DNA from: Candidatus Nanopelagicales bacterium
Lineage (GTDB): Bacteria > Actinomycetota > Actinomycetes > S36-B12 > CAIYMF01
Reading direction: 5' to 3'
Length of the DNA: 38,426 nt
Assembly (NCBI GenBank): GCA_025351185.1
Contig: JANXWJ010000296.1
Span: 1-38,426, forward strand
In this document: piece by piece, positions 29,014 to 38,379 of the stretch
Layout: each line of letters opens with the position of its first letter
Position numbering within the stretch: position 1 is the first letter of the stretch
Translations under genes and position numbers: made by a program
The notes under the pieces: model-generated
What the model saw: only the letters and a program-made list of their open reading frames with translations
Told to the model about the DNA's origin: nothing
The model's database searches: none

Positions 29014-29081
29014 ATGTCGTCCCGTGGGGTGGTCTTGTGCGGCGGGTTGCGCGGGCTCGCTGGTGGGATCGGGAGCCGGGA

Positions 29082-29087
29082 TACGCT
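29082..29087 (+). promoter_or_regulatory. Probable -10 of a leaderless glmS promoter (TACGCT)
   Basis: TACGCT fits the actinobacterial TANNNT pattern and ends seven bases before the glmS ATG at 29095, so transcription would begin on the start codon. There is no ribosome binding site and no good -35. Confidence 0.45.
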
Positions 29088-29094
29088 GGGGCGC

Positions 29095-30945
29095 ATGTGC
29101 GGAATCGTGGGGTACGTCGGGGAGAAGCAGGCGCTCCAGGTCGTGGTCGACGGGCTGCGGCGGATGGAATATCGCGGCTATGACTCTGCGGGCATCGCCG
29201 TCGTGGCCGACGGGGTGCTCGACACCCGCAAGAAGGCCGGCAAGCTCGCCAACCTCGAGACGCTCCTCGGTGACGACCCGTTGCCGCAGTCGACGATCGG
29301 CATCGGCCACACCCGGTGGGCCACCCACGGCGGGCCGACCGACCGCAACGCGCATCCGCACGTGAGCGAGGACGGCACGGTCGCCATCATCCACAACGGG
29401 ATCATCGAGAACTTCGCCGAGCTTCGGGCCGAGCTGACCGACGCCGGTGTGACCCTGCGGTCCGACACCGACAGCGAGGTCGTGGCTCACCTGCTCGCCG
29501 CCGTGCTGCCGACGGTCGGCATGGACCTCGCCGAGGCGATGCGGACCGTGTGCCGACGCCTCTCCGGTGCATTCACGCTCGTCGCGGTCGACGCGCACGT
29601 GCCCGACGTCGTCGTCGGTGCCCGTCGCAACAGCCCGCTCGTCGTCGGGCGCGGCGACGGCGAGAACTTCCTCGCCTCCGACGTCGCCGCGTTCGTCGCG
29701 CACACGCGGCACGCGGTCGAGCTCGGTCAGGACCAGGTGGTCGAGCTGCGTCGCGACTCCATCGTGGTGACCGACTTCGACGGAGCTCCCGCCGCCGTCA
29801 CCGAGTTCGAGGTCACCTGGGACGCTGCGGCAGCCGAGAAGGGCGGCTACGACACGTTCATGGCGAAGGAGATCGCCGAGCAGCCCAAGGCCGTCGCCGA
29901 CACCCTCCTCGGTCGCATCGATGCAGCGGGTCTGCTCAAGCTCGATGAGATGCGGGTGAGCGAGTCCGACCTGCGCGAGATCGACAAGGTCGTCGTGATC
30001 GCCTGCGGCACGGCCTACCACGCGGGCATGGTCGCGAAGTACGCACTCGAGCACTGGACGCGGATGCCGTGCGAGGTCGAGCTCGCGAGCGAGTTCCGCT
30101 ATCGCGATCCCGTCGTCGGCCCGCGCACGCTCGTCGTTGCGATCTCGCAGTCGGGCGAGACCATGGACACGATCATGGCGCTGCGCTATGCCCGCGAGCA
30201 GGGCGCGAAGGTGCTCGCGATCTGCAACACCCAGGGCTCCACCATCCCGCGCGAGAGCGACGCGGTCCTCTACACGCACGCAGGTCCCGAGGTCGCGGTC
30301 GCGTCGACGAAGGCGTTCCTCACGCAGATCGTCGCGTGCTACCTCGTGGCGCTCTACGTCGCGCAGGTGCGTGGAAACAAGTACGGCGACGAGATCGCTT
30401 TGGTGGTGCGCGATCTCGCCGACATGCCTCGCAAGATCGACCTCGTGCTCGACACGACCGAGGAGATGAAGGCACTGGCGGAGGAGCTCAAGGACGCGCC
30501 GTCGGTGCTGTTCATCGGGCGTCATGTCGGCTACCCGGTCGCACTCGAGGGTGCGCTCAAGCTCAAGGAGCTCGCCTACATGCACGCCGAGGGCTTCGCC
30601 GCCGGCGAGCTCAAGCACGGGCCGATCGCCCTGCTCGAGGAGGGCGTCCCGGTGATCGTGATCGTGCCGTCGCCGGCCGGTCGCTCGGTGCTGCACGAGA
30701 AGATCGTGAGCAACATCCAGGAGGTGCGCGCGCGTGGCGCCCGCACCATCGTGATCGCCGAGGAGGGCGACGAGACCGTCGTGCCGTACGCCGACCACCT
30801 GGTGCGCATCCCGGCCTGCCCGACCCTGCTCCAGCCCCTCGTCGCGATCGTGCCGCTGCAGGTCTTTGCTGCCGCGATGGCTACCGCGAAGGGCCACGAC
30901 GTCGACCAGCCCCGCAACCTCGCGAAGAGCGTCACCGTCGAATAG
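29095..30945 (+). CDS. glmS: Glutamine--fructose-6-phosphate aminotransferase (isomerizing)
   Basis: GlmS makes glucosamine-6-phosphate from fructose-6-phosphate and glutamine, the first committed step to UDP-GlcNAc. The ATG at 29095 gives 616 residues starting MCGIVGYVG; C2 becomes the N-terminal nucleophile after Met removal. The glutaminase domain shows HTRWATHGGPTDRNAHPH and HNGIIENF. Two SIS domains follow, with CGTAYHAGMV, SQSGETMDT and ASTKAFLTQ, and the C-terminus DQPRNLAKSVTVE is conserved. In-frame upstream starts would bury the catalytic cysteine and are rejected. No glmS ribozyme is seen upstream. Confidence 0.98.
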   Translation: MCGIVGYVGEKQALQVVVDGLRRMEYRGYDSAGIAVVADGVLDTRKKAGKLANLETLLGDDPLPQSTIGIGHTRWATHGGPTDRNAHPHVSEDGTVAIIHNGIIENFAELRAELTDAGVTLRSDTDSEVVAHLLAAVLPTVGMDLAEAMRTVCRRLSGAFTLVAVDAHVPDVVVGARRNSPLVVGRGDGENFLASDVAAFVAHTRHAVELGQDQVVELRRDSIVVTDFDGAPAAVTEFEVTWDAAAAEKGGYDTFMAKEIAEQPKAVADTLLGRIDAAGLLKLDEMRVSESDLREIDKVVVIACGTAYHAGMVAKYALEHWTRMPCEVELASEFRYRDPVVGPRTLVVAISQSGETMDTIMALRYAREQGAKVLAICNTQGSTIPRESDAVLYTHAGPEVAVASTKAFLTQIVACYLVALYVAQVRGNKYGDEIALVVRDLADMPRKIDLVLDTTEEMKALAEELKDAPSVLFIGRHVGYPVALEGALKLKELAYMHAEGFAAGELKHGPIALLEEGVPVIVIVPSPAGRSVLHEKIVSNIQEVRARGARTIVIAEEGDETVVPYADHLVRIPACPTLLQPLVAIVPLQVFAAAMATAKGHDVDQPRNLAKSVTVE

Positions 30946-30952
30946 ACCCGCC

Positions 30953-31006
30953 ATGCTGGCGCCACTGCTGCTGAGAGCGACCGCTCAACGACACGTGCGC
31001 CAGCAT
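30953..31006 (+). terminator. Hairpin after glmS
   Basis: ATGCTGGCGC (30953-30962) and GCGCCAGCAT (30997-31006) pair perfectly, with further partial pairing inside (TGAG and CTCA). It begins eight bases after the glmS stop and has no U-tract. Confidence 0.5.
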
Positions 31007-31047
31007 CGTGGGTGCCTTCCGGCTCGGGGGAGTGGGAGGGTGGGGGA

Positions 31048-31419
31048 GTGATCATCGGGATCGGTGTCGACGTGGTCGACGTACCGCGATTCGCGGCGTC
31101 GCTCGAGCGCACGTCGGGCATGGTCGACCGCCTCTTCACCGCGGTCGAGCAGGTGACGGATGTGGGGGCGCGGCGTACGGAGACGTCGCTGGCCGCCCGG
31201 TTCGCGGCGAAGGAGGCCGTGGCCAAGGCGCTCGGTGCTCCGCGCGGCCTCGAGTGGCACGACTGCGAGGTCGTCGGCGACAGCGACGGCCGACCGTGGC
31301 TTCGGCTCTCCGGGACGGTGGCCGCGCAGGCCGCCGGGCAGGGCATCGACCGGTGGCACCTCTCGCTCACCCACGACGGCGACATCGCCGTCGCCTATGT
31401 CGTCGCGGAGTCCTCGTGA
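31048..31419 (+). CDS. acpS: Holo-[acyl-carrier-protein] synthase
   Basis: AcpS moves 4'-phosphopantetheine from CoA to a serine of acyl carrier protein, activating it for fatty acid synthesis. The GTG at 31048 gives 123 residues, the usual size, beginning [15 protein letters not shown]. The magnesium ligands are D8 in GIGVD and E56 in [12 protein letters not shown]. The C-terminal segment [16 protein letters not shown] is typical. A G-rich ribosome binding site (GGGAGGGTGGGGGA) precedes the start; an in-frame ATG lies 36 bases further upstream. The stop overlaps the next start as GTGA. Confidence 0.95.
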   Translation: MIIGIGVDVVDVPRFAASLERTSGMVDRLFTAVEQVTDVGARRTETSLAARFAAKEAVAKALGAPRGLEWHDCEVVGDSDGRPWLRLSGTVAAQAAGQGIDRWHLSLTHDGDIAVAYVVAESS

Positions 31420-32981
31420 GCACAGACCTGTCCGGAAGCACGCTGCGCGGCCTGCGTCCCGCGACGGCGGCGCTGTCCGTCGACACTGTGCGTCGGCTCG
31501 AGGCCGATGCGCTCGCGACGCTGCCCGACGGCACCCTGATGCAGCGGGCCGCGGCAGCCATCGCCGTGTCTGCCGGGTCGATGCTGCGCGATGTCGCCGG
31601 TCGCGTGAGCGGCGCCCGCGTGGTGCTCCTGGTCGGCAGCGGCGACAACGGCGGTGACGCGCTGTATGCCGGTGCGCGCCTCGCGGCTCGCGGCGCCCGG
31701 GTCGACGCCGTGCTCGTCGCCGACCGCCATCACGAGGCCGGTGCCGCGACGTTCGTCCGCGCCGGAGGACATCTGCACACCGCCTCGGACCTCATCGCTG
31801 CGGCCGAGCTCGTCGCACTGGCCGACCTGGTGGTCGACGGCATCGTCGGCATCGGTGGGCGAGGTGCGCTGCGCGAACCCGCCGCGACCCTGGCCGCAGT
31901 CGCCCGGGAGACCGACGCGTCGGTGCTGGCCGTCGACCTGCCCAGCGGGGTCGACGCCGACACCGGCGAGGTCGCTGACGCGGCCGCCGTCGTGCACGCC
32001 GACCGGACGATCGTGCTCGGGACCTTGAAGCCGGGACTGCTCGTCGGTCACGGCGCGCTGCGCTGCGGTGACCTCGAGGTCGTCGACATCGGCCTGGACC
32101 TGTCGGGACTGACCACGTCGGACGCGCTGGTGCGGGTCGACGACGAGCTGGCTGCCGAGGCGCTCGCCCGGCCGACCTCGCTCGATGACAAGTACACCCG
32201 CGGTGTCGTCGGTCTCTCGACCGGGTCGGAGCGCTATCCCGGCGCGGCGATCCTGTCGACGGCCGGTGCCCGGCACGGCATGGTCGGCTATGTCCGCTAC
32301 AGCGGGCCGTCGTACGAGGAGGTCGTGCGCGCTTGGCCCGATGTGGTCGCGAAGCCGGGGCGCGTCGGACTCGCGGGGCGCGCGCAGTGCTGGGTGGTCG
32401 GGTCCGGACGGGGCACCGACGAGGAGGCCCGGCTCGCGATCCTCGACGCGGCGGCTCTGATGACGCCGATCGTGCTCGATGCGGACGCGCTCACCCTGCT
32501 GGCCGAGGACCAGCAGGTACGGGCCGCGATCGTGTCGCGCCCCGGGCTCACCGTGCTCACGCCGCACGACGGGGAGTTCGCCCGGCTCGCCGGCACCCAG
32601 GTGGGTCCGGACCGGGTGGGCGCCGCCCGCTTCGCGGCCCAGACCTTCAACGCGGTGGTGCTCCTCAAGGGCTCGTCGACGATCGTGGCGGCTCCGGGCG
32701 GGGCGACGTACGTCTCGGTGGCCGCGCCGGCGGAGATGGCCACCGCGGGCTCAGGCGACGTGCTGGCGGGTTTCCTCGGCGCGTTGCTCGCCCACCACGA
32801 GGCGCTCGGACACGTCGACGAGCAGCACGCGGCCCGGCTGGCCGGAGTTGCGGCCTACGTCCACGGGGTCGCCGGTGCTCTGGCGGTCGCTCAGGGCCGC
32901 ACCATCACGGCTGTCGACATCGCCGAGGCGTTGCCGGATGCGGTGAGCCGGGTCCGTGGCTGGGTGCGCCAGGACACATGA
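31416..32981 (+). CDS. nnr: Bifunctional NAD(P)H-hydrate epimerase / ADP-dependent NAD(P)H-hydrate dehydratase
   Basis: This enzyme repairs NAD(P)HX, the hydrated damage product of NAD(P)H. The 521 residues form two domains. The epimerase (NnrE, about 1-225) has [20 protein letters not shown] and [13 protein letters not shown]. The dehydratase (NnrD, about 235-521) has [19 protein letters not shown] and the nucleotide-binding [14 protein letters not shown]. The GTG at 31416 lies in a GTGA overlap with acpS; the frame further upstream runs through acpS. The acpS-nnr-alr order is common in actinobacteria. Confidence 0.94.
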   Translation: MSTDLSGSTLRGLRPATAALSVDTVRRLEADALATLPDGTLMQRAAAAIAVSAGSMLRDVAGRVSGARVVLLVGSGDNGGDALYAGARLAARGARVDAVLVADRHHEAGAATFVRAGGHLHTASDLIAAAELVALADLVVDGIVGIGGRGALREPAATLAAVARETDASVLAVDLPSGVDADTGEVADAAAVVHADRTIVLGTLKPGLLVGHGALRCGDLEVVDIGLDLSGLTTSDALVRVDDELAAEALARPTSLDDKYTRGVVGLSTGSERYPGAAILSTAGARHGMVGYVRYSGPSYEEVVRAWPDVVAKPGRVGLAGRAQCWVVGSGRGTDEEARLAILDAAALMTPIVLDADALTLLAEDQQVRAAIVSRPGLTVLTPHDGEFARLAGTQVGPDRVGAARFAAQTFNAVVLLKGSSTIVAAPGGATYVSVAAPAEMATAGSGDVLAGFLGALLAHHEALGHVDEQHAARLAGVAAYVHGVAGALAVAQGRTITAVDIAEALPDAVSRVRGWVRQDT

Positions 32982-32989
32982 TCGGGTCG

Positions 32990-33009
32990 CGGTCCGCGCC
33001 CGCGGACCG
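32990..33009 (+). terminator. Hairpin after nnr
   Basis: CGGTCCGC and GCGGACCG pair closely around a four-base loop (32990-33009), eight bases after the nnr stop and 20 before the preferred alr start. It may end the acpS-nnr transcript; the tight position before alr suggests alr uses a promoter right after it. Confidence 0.4.
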
Positions 33010-33029
33010 ACGTGCGAGACACTGAGCGG

Positions 33030-34217
33030 GTGAGTGCCCGACACGATGCGCCCGTCGACGTGGCCTACGCCGCTGCCTGGACCTCGCAGGCGTGCGCGCG
33101 GGGCGCGGTCGCGGCGATCGACCTCGACGCGCTGCGCGCGAACATCGCCACGGTGCGCGAGCGGATCGGCGGTGTCGAGGTCATGGCGGTCGTCAAGGCC
33201 GATGCCTACGGTCACGGTCTGGAGGCTTGCGCCCGAGCTGCGCTCGACGGCGGTGCGACCTGGCTCGGGGTCGCGCTCCTCGACGAGGCGATCGCCCTGC
33301 GCGACGCTGGCGTCGGAGGTCAGATCCTGGGCTGGCTGGCGGTGCCAGGTTCTCGTTGGGGTGACTGCCTCGAGCGTGACATCGACGTGTCGGTGTCGGC
33401 TTCGTGGGCACTCGAGGAGGTGCGTGCCGCAGCCACGGCGACCGGCCGTCTGGCGCGCGTGCATCTCAAGGCCGACACCGGGCTCTCCCGCAGCGGCGCC
33501 ACGCCTCGTGACTGGTCAGACCTGGTCGCGGCCGCACACGCGGCCGAGGTTGAGGGTCTTGTCGAGGTCGTGGGTGTGTGGTCGCACCTCGCGTGCGCCG
33601 ACACACCCTCGCATCCATCGGTGGCGGCGCAGATCTCGGTGTTCGAGGCGGCGCTGACCGTCGCTGCACAGGCGGGCCTGCGCCCGACCGTGCGGCACCT
33701 GGCCAACTCCGCGGGTGCGCTCGGCGTTCCCTCGGCGCGCTTCGACCTCGTACGCCTCGGGATCGCGATGTACGGCCTGACACCCGGCGACGACATCGGC
33801 ACGGCCGATGCGCTGGGGCTGCGTCCGGTGATGTCGTTGCGCGCGCGTCTCGCATCGGTGAAGCAGGTGCCTGGCGGGTCTGGTGTGTCGTACGGCCACG
33901 ATTATGTGACCGGCTCCGACACGACGCTCGGGCTCGTGCCGCTCGGCTATGCCGACGGGATCCCGCGTGCCGCCTGCAACAGCGGGCCGGTGCTCGCCGC
34001 TGGCGCGCTGCGCACGGTGGCCGGCCGGGTCTGCATGGACCAGGTCGTGATCGACCTCGGTGACGACGACGCCGCGCCCGGCGACGAGGTCGTGCTCTTC
34101 GGCGGCGAGGGACCCTCGGCCGACGACTGGGCGTCGGCGTGCGGCACGATCGGCTACGAGATCGTCACGCGGATCGGTCCGCGTGTGCCGAGGGTGCATC
34201 TGGGGGTGACGTCGTGA
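33030..34217 (+). CDS. alr: Alanine racemase
   Basis: Alr makes D-alanine for peptidoglycan with pyridoxal phosphate. The cofactor lysine is K56 in AVVKADAYGHG, and the second catalytic base, tyrosine, is in SGVSYGHDY. The fold is an N-terminal TIM barrel with a C-terminal beta domain containing AGRVCMDQVVIDLG. From GTG 33030 the protein has 395 residues, with an N-terminal extension of about 25 residues before AAIDLDALRAN. GTG 33012 would add MRDTER. GACACT (33018-33023) sits six bases before GTG 33030 and there is no ribosome binding site, so a leaderless start is possible. The stop overlaps the next gene by GTGA. Confidence 0.94.
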   Translation: MSARHDAPVDVAYAAAWTSQACARGAVAAIDLDALRANIATVRERIGGVEVMAVVKADAYGHGLEACARAALDGGATWLGVALLDEAIALRDAGVGGQILGWLAVPGSRWGDCLERDIDVSVSASWALEEVRAAATATGRLARVHLKADTGLSRSGATPRDWSDLVAAAHAAEVEGLVEVVGVWSHLACADTPSHPSVAAQISVFEAALTVAAQAGLRPTVRHLANSAGALGVPSARFDLVRLGIAMYGLTPGDDIGTADALGLRPVMSLRARLASVKQVPGGSGVSYGHDYVTGSDTTLGLVPLGYADGIPRAACNSGPVLAAGALRTVAGRVCMDQVVIDLGDDDAAPGDEVVLFGGEGPSADDWASACGTIGYEIVTRIGPRVPRVHLGVTS

Positions 34218-35335
34218 GTGGCTCAGACTTCTCGCGCGCTGTCGCAAACCCGGGTCGCGTCGCCGGACTCGTCGGCGCCCTCGGTGCTGCGGCAGCAGTC
34301 GGCGCGGCGCTCGGGGTCGCTGCGGAGCGGGTTGTCATACGCCGGGCGCTGCGACCGGACGCGGAGCGCGACGAGCCCTTCGGCGGCCTGCGTGGGCGGG
34401 TCGTACCCGTGATCGCGACCGACGGCACGTCCTTGCACGTCGAGGTGGAGGACCCGCCCGAAGGATCGATCGCGGATCGTGCCGACGACGGCCTCACCAT
34501 CATCTTCAGCCACGGCTATGCCCTCGAGCAGGACTCGTGGCACTACCAGCGCCGTGACCTGCGCGCTCTGGGGCGCCTGGTGTTCTGGGACCAGCGCAGC
34601 CACGGGCGCAGTGGTCGCGGACCTGCCGAGAACGCCACCATCGACCAGCTCGGCCACGATCTCGAGTCGGTCATCGCCGCGACGGCGCCGACCGGCCCGC
34701 TCGTGCTGGTCGGGCACTCGATGGGCGGCATGACCGTGATGTCGTACGCCGTGCTGCACCCGGAGGAGTTCGGTGAGCGCGTGCGTGGCGTGGCCCTCCT
34801 CGCCACGAGCTCCGGCGGACTGGCTGACGTACCCCTGGGTCTTCCGGCGCCGCTCGCGAAGCTCTTCCACAACACCGCCCCGCAGCTCGCGGGCGTGCTC
34901 GCCCGGCGCAAGGACCTCGTCGAGCGCGGGCGCCGGGCCGGCAGCGACATTGCCTATCTGCTCACCAAGGTCTACTCGTTCGGGTCGAACGTCCCACCGT
35001 CACTCACGACGTTCGTGCACCGGATGCTGTCGGCCACGCCGATCGACGTGGTGGCGGAGTTCCTCCCCACTCTGGAGACTCACGACAAGACACGTGCGCT
35101 CGACTCGATCGGCCGGGTCGACACACTCATCATCGTCGGCGACGCCGACCTGCTCACCCCCAGCAAGCACAGCGACGAGATCGTGCGACACGTGCCGGGT
35201 GCCGAGCTCGTGGTCATCCCAGACAGCGGTCACATGGTGATGCTGGAGAAGTATCCCGAGGTCAACCAGCATCTGCGTGAGCTGGTGAGCCGGGTGCGCA
35301 AGGGTCTCGTGGACGAGACGGTGGAGAGCGCGTGA
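34214..35335 (+). CDS. Alpha/beta hydrolase with N-terminal membrane anchor
   Basis: The 373-residue protein has an Ala/Gly-rich hydrophobic helix at about residues 16-37, followed by a positive stretch, so it is probably held to the cytoplasmic membrane by its N-terminus. An alpha/beta hydrolase fold follows: oxyanion region IIFSHGYALEQDSWHYQ, nucleophile elbow GHSMGG with S169, acid D310 or D312 in GDADLLTP, and H340 in DSGHMVM. The substrate is unknown. It overlaps alr and tsaE by four bases on each side, and a hydrolase at this place is shared by several actinobacteria. A role in lipid or cell-wall metabolism is possible but not shown. Confidence 0.88.
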   Translation: MSGSDFSRAVANPGRVAGLVGALGAAAAVGAALGVAAERVVIRRALRPDAERDEPFGGLRGRVVPVIATDGTSLHVEVEDPPEGSIADRADDGLTIIFSHGYALEQDSWHYQRRDLRALGRLVFWDQRSHGRSGRGPAENATIDQLGHDLESVIAATAPTGPLVLVGHSMGGMTVMSYAVLHPEEFGERVRGVALLATSSGGLADVPLGLPAPLAKLFHNTAPQLAGVLARRKDLVERGRRAGSDIAYLLTKVYSFGSNVPPSLTTFVHRMLSATPIDVVAEFLPTLETHDKTRALDSIGRVDTLIIVGDADLLTPSKHSDEIVRHVPGAELVVIPDSGHMVMLEKYPEVNQHLRELVSRVRKGLVDETVESA

Positions 35336-35850
35336 CGTCGGCCGTCGTCCACGGCCGCGACGCGATGCACGAGCTCGGTGCTCGCCTCGCAACACTGCTG
35401 GTCCCCGGCGATCTCGTCGTGCTCTCAGGTGGGCTCGGTGCCGGAAAGACCACACTCACACAGGGAATCGGGCGTGGCCTGCGGGTACGCGGTTACGTCA
35501 CGTCGCCGACGTTCGTCATCGCCCGGGTGCATCCCTCTACGGTCGACGGACCTGCCCTGGTGCACGTCGATGCCTATCGACTGTCGTCGCTCGACGAGGT
35601 CAACGACCTCGATCTCGACACCTCGCTCGAGACGTCGGTGACCGTGGTCGAGTGGGGCGAGGGCATGGTCGAGGGACTTGCGGAGGATCGGCTCGTCGTC
35701 ACGATCGACCGTGGCATCGGAACGGTATTCGCCGCGCAGGACCCGAGCGACACCGACGAGCCGCGGACCGTGTCGATCGAGGGTGTCGGACCCCGATGGG
35801 CGGGCATCGCGCTCGATGGTCTCGTGCTGGGATCGGGAGCCGCTACGTGA
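35332..35850 (+). CDS. tsaE: tRNA threonylcarbamoyladenosine biosynthesis ATPase TsaE
   Basis: TsaE is the small ATPase that recycles the TsaB-TsaD complex during t6A37 synthesis on ANN-decoding tRNAs. The 172-residue protein has Walker A GLGAGKTT at 34-41, preceded by LVVLSGG, then the conserved TSPTFVIARVH and HVDAYRLSSLDE. The C-terminal part (GPRWAGIALDG) is longer than in E. coli (153 residues). It starts within the hydrolase gene (GTGA) and ends within tsaB (GTGA). Confidence 0.94.
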   Translation: MTSAVVHGRDAMHELGARLATLLVPGDLVVLSGGLGAGKTTLTQGIGRGLRVRGYVTSPTFVIARVHPSTVDGPALVHVDAYRLSSLDEVNDLDLDTSLETSVTVVEWGEGMVEGLAEDRLVVTIDRGIGTVFAAQDPSDTDEPRTVSIEGVGPRWAGIALDGLVLGSGAAT

Positions 35851-36512
35851 TGATCCTCGCGTTCGACACGTCATCGGTTGCAGTGACGGTTGCGGTGCAC
35901 GACGGCAAGGCGGTGCTGGCCGAGCGCACCGAGCTCGGCGCGCAGGCGCACGGCGAGCTCCTCGCGCCGATGATCGCGTCGGTACTGGGTGAGGCCGGTG
36001 TGGGTGTCGCGGCCCTGACGGAGATCGTGGTCGGGGTCGGCCCTGGACCGTTCACCGGCCTGCGGGTCGGGCTCGTGACGGCGCGGGTGATGAGTGCGGC
36101 GCTCGCGATCCCCGTCCGCGGGGTGTGTTCGCTGGATGCCCATGCAGCGCAGGCGGTTGCGGAGGGTGCTGTCTCGACGCCGTTCGCTGTTGCGACGGAT
36201 GCGCGACGCAAGGAGGTCTACCTCGCGACCTATGACCTGACAGGTGCGCGTATCACCGGACCGACAGTCGTGCTGCCCGCGGGTGTCGACCCGGCCGTCG
36301 CTGGTGGCCCGGTGATCGGTGAAGGCGCTGCGCTGTACCCCGCGGTCTTTGCCGACGCTCGCGGACCTCGGCTCGTGAGCGCGGGGTGTCTTGCGACGTA
36401 CGCCGTGGCTCGGATCATGGCGGGCGACGAGCTCGGCGACACGACGCCGATGTACCTGCGCCGACCTGATGCGGTCGAGAGCGCCGGGCGCAAGCGGGTG
36501 ACCCAGCCGTGA
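35847..36512 (+). CDS. tsaB: tRNA threonylcarbamoyladenosine biosynthesis protein TsaB
   Basis: TsaB is the ASKHA-fold partner that dimerises with TsaD in t6A synthesis; it has no catalytic site of its own. The N-terminal ILAFDTSSVAVTVAVHDG and the GVGPGPFTGLRVGL loop identify it. The protein has 221 residues from GTG 35847 or 220 from ATG 35850; the GTG keeps the four-base overlap pattern of the operon. A later segment, TDARRKEVYLATYD, is also conserved. Confidence 0.94.
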   Translation: MMILAFDTSSVAVTVAVHDGKAVLAERTELGAQAHGELLAPMIASVLGEAGVGVAALTEIVVGVGPGPFTGLRVGLVTARVMSAALAIPVRGVCSLDAHAAQAVAEGAVSTPFAVATDARRKEVYLATYDLTGARITGPTVVLPAGVDPAVAGGPVIGEGAALYPAVFADARGPRLVSAGCLATYAVARIMAGDELGDTTPMYLRRPDAVESAGRKRVTQP

Positions 36513-36996
36513 GCAGCGAATCGACGGCCGTCGCGACGCTGCGCGCGATGCGCTGGTGGGACATCGAGCAGGTAGCGGTGCTCGAGCGCGAGCTCTTCGC
36601 GCACGACCCGTGGTCGGTCGAGCAGTTCTGGGGCGAGCTGGCGCGGGTGCCGGAGTCACGGTGGTTTGCGGTGCACGAGGACTCGCTCGGCGTCGACGGC
36701 TATGTCGGGCTCTACACCGTTGCTCCGGAGGCCGACGTGCAGACCATCGCCGTCGCACCGCGTTCGCAGGGACGCGGACTCGGCCAGTTGCTGCTCGATG
36801 CGCTCGTCGCGGAGGCGCGGCGTCGTGACTGCGCGCAGCTCTTCCTCGAGGTGCGAGTCGACAACGCGCCGGCCATCGCGCTCTACGAGCGCAATGGCTT
36901 CACCCGTGAGGGGCGGCGTACGGACTACTACGGCGCTGGTCTCGACGCCCTCGTCATGCGGCGTCGTCTTCGTGACGACCCGGGTGTGGAGCAGTC

Positions 36997-37000
<4 letters not shown>
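36509..37000 (+). CDS. rimI: Ribosomal-protein-alanine N-acetyltransferase (RimI-like GNAT)
   Basis: This is a GNAT acetyltransferase of 163 residues. The acetyl-CoA loop appears as [15 protein letters not shown], and the C-terminal segment [19 protein letters not shown] is the usual RimI pattern. RimI acetylates the N-terminal alanine of S18 in E. coli, but actinobacterial RimI may act on other N-termini. In mycobacteria and many other bacteria it lies between tsaB and tsaD, as here. It overlaps both neighbours by four bases. Confidence 0.9.
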
Positions 37001-38043
<1,043 letters not shown>

Positions 38044-38093
38044 CCCGGTCGCCAGGCAGCACCGAGAGCGCAGCTCAGCAGCGAAGGAGCCCG

Positions 38094-38360
38094 ATGATCG
38101 TCCGGATGTGGGAGGCCACCGTCGCCCCCGGCCGCTTCGACGACGCGCTCACCTGGGTGCGACAGGATCTCGTGCGCCGGGCGTTGCTCAGCGAGGGCTG
38201 CCTCGCAGCCGAGATCCTCGTGCACGAGGGCACCCCTGAGTCGATCGTGCTGGTCACCCGCTGGGACGTCGCCCCGGTGTTCAACGAGGACCCCGACGAC
38301 GCGCTGTTCACCCGAGCCCGGGCCCAGCACCTCCAGACCCTCCGCCCCGACATCTCCTGA
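38094..38360 (+). CDS. Small protein, possibly an antibiotic-biosynthesis-monooxygenase-like (ABM) fold
   Basis: The ATG at 38094 follows GAAGGAG (38083-38089) and gives 88 residues, starting MIVRMWEATVAPGRFDDALT and continuing with a helix and the strand ESIVLVTRWD. The pattern, strand then helix then paired strands with an RxW near the N-terminus, resembles the dimeric alpha/beta barrel of ABM-domain proteins, but no active-site residues can be assigned. It may be co-transcribed with tsaD, 50 bases upstream, or stand alone. Function is unknown. Confidence 0.65.
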   Translation: MIVRMWEATVAPGRFDDALTWVRQDLVRRALLSEGCLAAEILVHEGTPESIVLVTRWDVAPVFNEDPDDALFTRARAQHLQTLRPDIS

Positions 38361-38379
38361 CCCAACCTCAGATTCATGC

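Noticed and set aside
28925-29094. A glmS ribozyme
   Set aside because: The spacer lacks the ribozyme's core pattern, and the likely transcription start is at the start codon itself.
28990-30954. A 654-codon open frame on the - strand across glmS
   Set aside because: It is a shadow of glmS caused by GC-rich third positions, with no recognisable motif.
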